Source: Victivallales bacterium | Lineage (GTDB): Bacteria > Verrucomicrobiota > Lentisphaeria > Victivallales > JAUVCU01 | Length of the DNA: 8,295 bases | NCBI GenBank assembly: GCA_029934175.1 | Contig: JAOZMT010000012.1 | Span: 6,339 to 14,633 of the forward strand | Direction of reading: 5' to 3' | Part shown: one piece after another, positions 5,900-8,295 of the stretch | How the letters are laid out: each line of letters opens with the position of its first letter | Position numbering within the stretch: position 1 is the stretch's first letter | Made by a program: the position numbers and the translations under genes | The notes under the pieces: generated by a model | What the model saw: only the letters and a program-made list of their open reading frames with translations | Told to the model about the DNA's origin: nothing | The model's database searches: none

Positions 5900-7085
5900 C
5901 AAACTATTCCAATTCATTAGTTCTTTTGGAATGGTAATGTTTCTTGCGAGTTGTGCAACGGAACAGAGTATCAATGAACAAATAACTAAAGGCTTTATTA
6001 ATCCAACAGAAAATTGGAATAATAATTTAGCAAAACAAGCTTCTCAGGCAAAATCTTTAGTAAATCAAGTCAAAGGTGAAAATGTTTCATCTTTATCGTT
6101 GTCTGATAAAACTCAGTTATATAAAATTTATAACAATGATACTATTGACAAAATTGCAATAACTAAACAAATTCAAAAGGCACATTTGTCTTTTATTAAA
6201 AGTTTAGGAGAAGGAATGAAAAAGAACTCTATTAATGATAATGCGTCAAATCAATCTGCTATAGAAAAGACTTTAGATGAAAAAATAAATTCTGTTTTAA
6301 ATCAATGGACTAATCGCTCAAATAATGTTCATAAGACTTCTAATAAACTATATTCAGATTTTTTCAAAACAACAACACTATACAAACTCGCAAGTTTACC
6401 TATGCGTAAAGAATTATTTTTCCCTTTACCATTAAAAACACAAGAAAAATTAGATTTATCTACTGATGGAGTTAATCAAAAAATAAATTTATTGAAAAAT
6501 AGTTTAAGATTACAATATAATTTAAAGGAACATGAAAAAATATTTTTCATTAATGCAATTGGTAATTGCAGAGAATTTGCGAGTTATGCAAAATCTCTTG
6601 ATCAAGCATTGCCTCCATGGAAACTAGAAACAAAAACTTTAAATAATAAATTTTTAGAACAATCAAAATCTAGTTTTGAAAATAGTGAAAAATATCAAAC
6701 ATTTTTGTTAAATCGTGCTTATGTCGCAGATTATATGATAAGAGAATTAAATTATTCACAAAATACACCATTGCAACTGGCATATTTTATTGTTGATTTA
6801 GAAAAAATATTACCTCTTTTAAATCAATCAAAATGGAAAAATGATATTGTTAAATTAGAAAAAAAATATAAAGATAATTTCAATAATAGAAAATTTATGA
6901 CTTATGATTATTTGAAAAAACCAGCATTGAAAAAGGTCGGAGTTTTTAAACAAAATTTCATACAAAAAAAAGAATCTAAAGAACCTATAAAAACAATTAT
7001 CAAAAAGAAAAAGTCTAAATATTTCAAACCTAAAAGAGCTCCTATTCCAGCTCATTATCTAATTCATACACAAGGGAGGTCATAA
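5889..7085 (+). CDS. 398-residue lipoprotein of unknown family with a basic C-terminal tail
   Basis: The signal peptide ends in LASC with lipidated Cys22 and Ala at +2. The mature part is mainly alpha-helical by composition, rich in Asn, Lys, Ser and Gln. Hydrophobic helices appear around 215-240 and 295-312. A short segment RKELFFPLPLKTQEKL (173-188) looks structured. Residues 342-383 are strongly basic (runs such as IIKKKKSKYFKPKR) and could contact phosphate-rich surfaces such as LPS or peptidoglycan teichoic-like polymers, or could be a linker. I do not recognise the family. It overlaps the coiled-coil lipoprotein gene by 11 bases and is followed at 3 bases by the COG3014-like gene, whose ribosome binding site lies in its last codons. 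Five bases of its leader codons match the LpoB-like gene exactly over the lipobox (15 identical nucleotides). Confidence 0.75.
   Translation: MKNNKLFQFISSFGMVMFLASCATEQSINEQITKGFINPTENWNNNLAKQASQAKSLVNQVKGENVSSLSLSDKTQLYKIYNNDTIDKIAITKQIQKAHLSFIKSLGEGMKKNSINDNASNQSAIEKTLDEKINSVLNQWTNRSNNVHKTSNKLYSDFFKTTTLYKLASLPMRKELFFPLPLKTQEKLDLSTDGVNQKINLLKNSLRLQYNLKEHEKIFFINAIGNCREFASYAKSLDQALPPWKLETKTLNNKFLEQSKSSFENSEKYQTFLLNRAYVADYMIRELNYSQNTPLQLAYFIVDLEKILPLLNQSKWKNDIVKLEKKYKDNFNNRKFMTYDYLKKPALKKVGVFKQNFIQKKESKEPIKTIIKKKKSKYFKPKRAPIPAHYLIHTQGRS
7074..7080 (+). promoter_or_regulatory. Strong ribosome binding site of the COG3014-like gene
   Basis: GGGAGGT lies 8 bases before the ATG at 7089 and overlaps the last codons (GRS) of the upstream gene. 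This fixes the start and argues for translational coupling. Confidence 0.7.
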
Positions 7086-7088
7086 ACT

Positions 7089-8295
7089 ATGATAAACTTT
7101 ATAATAAACTCAAAGTTTTTAAAAACTATTAATTGCTTTTTAGCCATAATATTCATTATTTCAATTACAGGTTGTTCATCGGTTCCAGTTGAAGCTCCTG
7201 TTTTGAAAATTCCACAAAGCGAACCTTTGCCTTCTGAGATATCGAATGCTATTGATAAATTAAAGTTAGAAAAAAATCGTAATTCTGTTCTTAATTTAAC
7301 TGATATTGCAGTTCTAGCGATTAAAAATAAGAATTCATTATCTGAAACTGCATCTTCTGAACTTATAGATAACTCTTTAGATTTAGCAATAAAAAGTATT
7401 GAAGATGTTTATTCTGATACTCCAGAAGCACAAAAAGCTCGTTCTTTATGGTATGATGAAGACTCTAAAGATTTCAAAGGAGAGCCTTATGAACGCTCTT
7501 TTGTATTTCTTTTAAGGGCATTAAGATATTTTGAAGCTGGAGATTTTGATAATACTATTGCAACATGCAAAAGTGGAATATTACAAGATTCTATGTCAAC
7601 AGAAGATGATGGTGGAAATTTTAACGCAGATATGGCATCTTTTGAATATCTTATAGGTATAGCACATCAAAAATTAGGAGAAACTCAAGAAGCAAAACTT
7701 GCTTTTAAAAGAGCTAAAGATTTGAAACCTGCGCTAGAAATACCTGACCCAGCAAATAATACTTTAGTTGTCTTTTTTGCAGGTAAAGCCCCATTAAAAC
7801 AAAGAACTGGTAAATATGAAGATATTTTATGGTATGCAAGAGGCGAATCTTTATCATCTAAATTAAAATATACATATCCTAGATTTGGTGATACTCCAGC
7901 TTATGCAAATGCTATTTCTGTTGAAGATTTATTTTTTCAAGCTACAACTCGTGGAGGACGAGCAGTTGATGAAATTAATGAATATAAATCAAAAGTTAAA
8001 AATACAGCTGAGGTTGTGGGGAAAACAGCTATTTTATTAGGATTAACAATTCTTGCAGCAACATGTTTTGAGTCTGGAAATGGCGATTTACAAATGATAG
8101 GTGCAGGATTATTTGCATTAGGCATTATAGCTCATTGTGTTGCCCTAGCCGTCAAAACTAAAGCTGATATTAGAACAATGGTTGGAATTTCAGATAAAAT
8201 ATTTCTAAAGTCAGACAATCTACTCCCAGGAAATAATATAATAGGAGTCTCCAATCAAGCAAGTTATTTTTCGTTAGAAAAATCAAAATTAGATA
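7089..8295 (+). CDS. COG3014-like lipoprotein with TPR-like repeats, cut by the right edge
   Basis: The frame is open from ATG 7089 to the end of the window and gives 402 residues with no stop. The signal peptide ends in ITGC with lipidated Cys29 and Ser at +2. Residues 128-214 contain two TPR-like helical hairpins: GEPYERSFVFLLRALRYFEA (131-150), then FEYLIGIAHQKLGETQEAKL (185-204). A strand with VVFFAGKAP (227-235) follows. Two hydrophobic helices come next: 315-327 (ILLGLTILAATCF) and 337-355 (IGAGLFALGIIAHCVALAV). After these is KADIRTMVGISDKIFL (358-373), which matches the conserved AD-x-R-x-W/M-x-x-x-P-type segment I associate with COG3014, and an LLPG motif (378-381). COG3014 proteins are predicted lipoproteins of unknown function that, as I recall, occur with LpoB and YcfL homologues. 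The family assignment rests on pattern memory, not on a search. Normal length would end soon after the window. Confidence 0.75.
   Translation, partial: MINFIINSKFLKTINCFLAIIFIISITGCSSVPVEAPVLKIPQSEPLPSEISNAIDKLKLEKNRNSVLNLTDIAVLAIKNKNSLSETASSELIDNSLDLAIKSIEDVYSDTPEAQKARSLWYDEDSKDFKGEPYERSFVFLLRALRYFEAGDFDNTIATCKSGILQDSMSTEDDGGNFNADMASFEYLIGIAHQKLGETQEAKLAFKRAKDLKPALEIPDPANNTLVVFFAGKAPLKQRTGKYEDILWYARGESLSSKLKYTYPRFGDTPAYANAISVEDLFFQATTRGGRAVDEINEYKSKVKNTAEVVGKTAILLGLTILAATCFESGNGDLQMIGAGLFALGIIAHCVALAVKTKADIRTMVGISDKIFLKSDNLLPGNNIIGVSNQASYFSLEKSKLD

Noticed and set aside
6576..6590. TTTGCGAGTTATGCA resembling the shared lipobox 15-mer
   Set aside because: It is internal to the 398-residue protein (FASYA), has two mismatches, and has no signal-peptide context; taken as chance.
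6855..7055. Minus-strand 66-codon Phe-rich open frame
   Set aside because: It is the antisense of the Lys-rich tail of the 398-residue lipoprotein; AAA/AAG runs read as Phe/Leu on the other strand.
7937..8125. Minus-strand 62-codon open frame
   Set aside because: It lies inside the COG3014-like gene, which shows clear family features on the + strand.

Overview
The window is AT-rich (roughly a quarter to 30 % G+C by eye) and densely coded on the + strand only. It uses strong AAGGAG-type ribosome binding sites and the standard genetic code. Six of the predicted proteins carry lipobox signal peptides, and two of their families (LpoB, YcfL) are outer-membrane lipoprotein families in Enterobacteria. 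This suggests a low-GC diderm (Gram-negative-type) bacterium. The Rpn-family nuclease with a GLKKG/GREEG repeat is a type common in gut-associated bacteria. The sequence alone does not let me name a phylum.

Layout. Positions 1-156 are the last 51 codons of an unrecognised gene. Positions 163-2331 hold an exported caspase-like (peptidase C14) protein and a TPR protein. Both lie in the same reading frame and are separated by a single TAA at 1324-1326. The nine codons after that stop complete the first TPR, the ATG at 1354 has no ribosome binding site, and the TPR part has no signal peptide. The simplest reading is one 722-codon caspase-TPR gene interrupted by one stop codon. An LpoB-like lipoprotein (2306-2890) overlaps the end of the TPR frame.

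Positions 3047-3997 encode an Rpn-type PD-(D/E)XK nuclease / putative transposase with its own likely promoter and an in-frame 12-bp tandem repeat. It looks like an insertion into the lipoprotein cluster. After it come a fused YcfL-LpoB lipoprotein (4090-4995), a stand-alone YcfL-like lipoprotein (4995-5396), a small coiled-coil lipoprotein (5408-5899), a 398-residue lipoprotein of unknown family with a basic tail (5889-7085), and a COG3014-like lipoprotein that runs off the right edge (7089-8295).

How they may work together. YcfL and LpoB are encoded side by side in E. coli, where LpoB activates the peptidoglycan synthase PBP1b. Here the same two domains appear together in separate and fused forms, with short overlaps and spacings that imply co-translation. 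COG3014-type lipoproteins are, as far as I recall, frequent companions of these two. The cluster is best read as an outer-membrane or periplasmic lipoprotein module preceded by an exported caspase-TPR protein. The role of the caspase domain in such a module is unknown to me and is the main novelty candidate. No tRNA, rRNA, CRISPR array or convincing factor-independent terminator was seen. No stretch above 300 bases lacks a gene.
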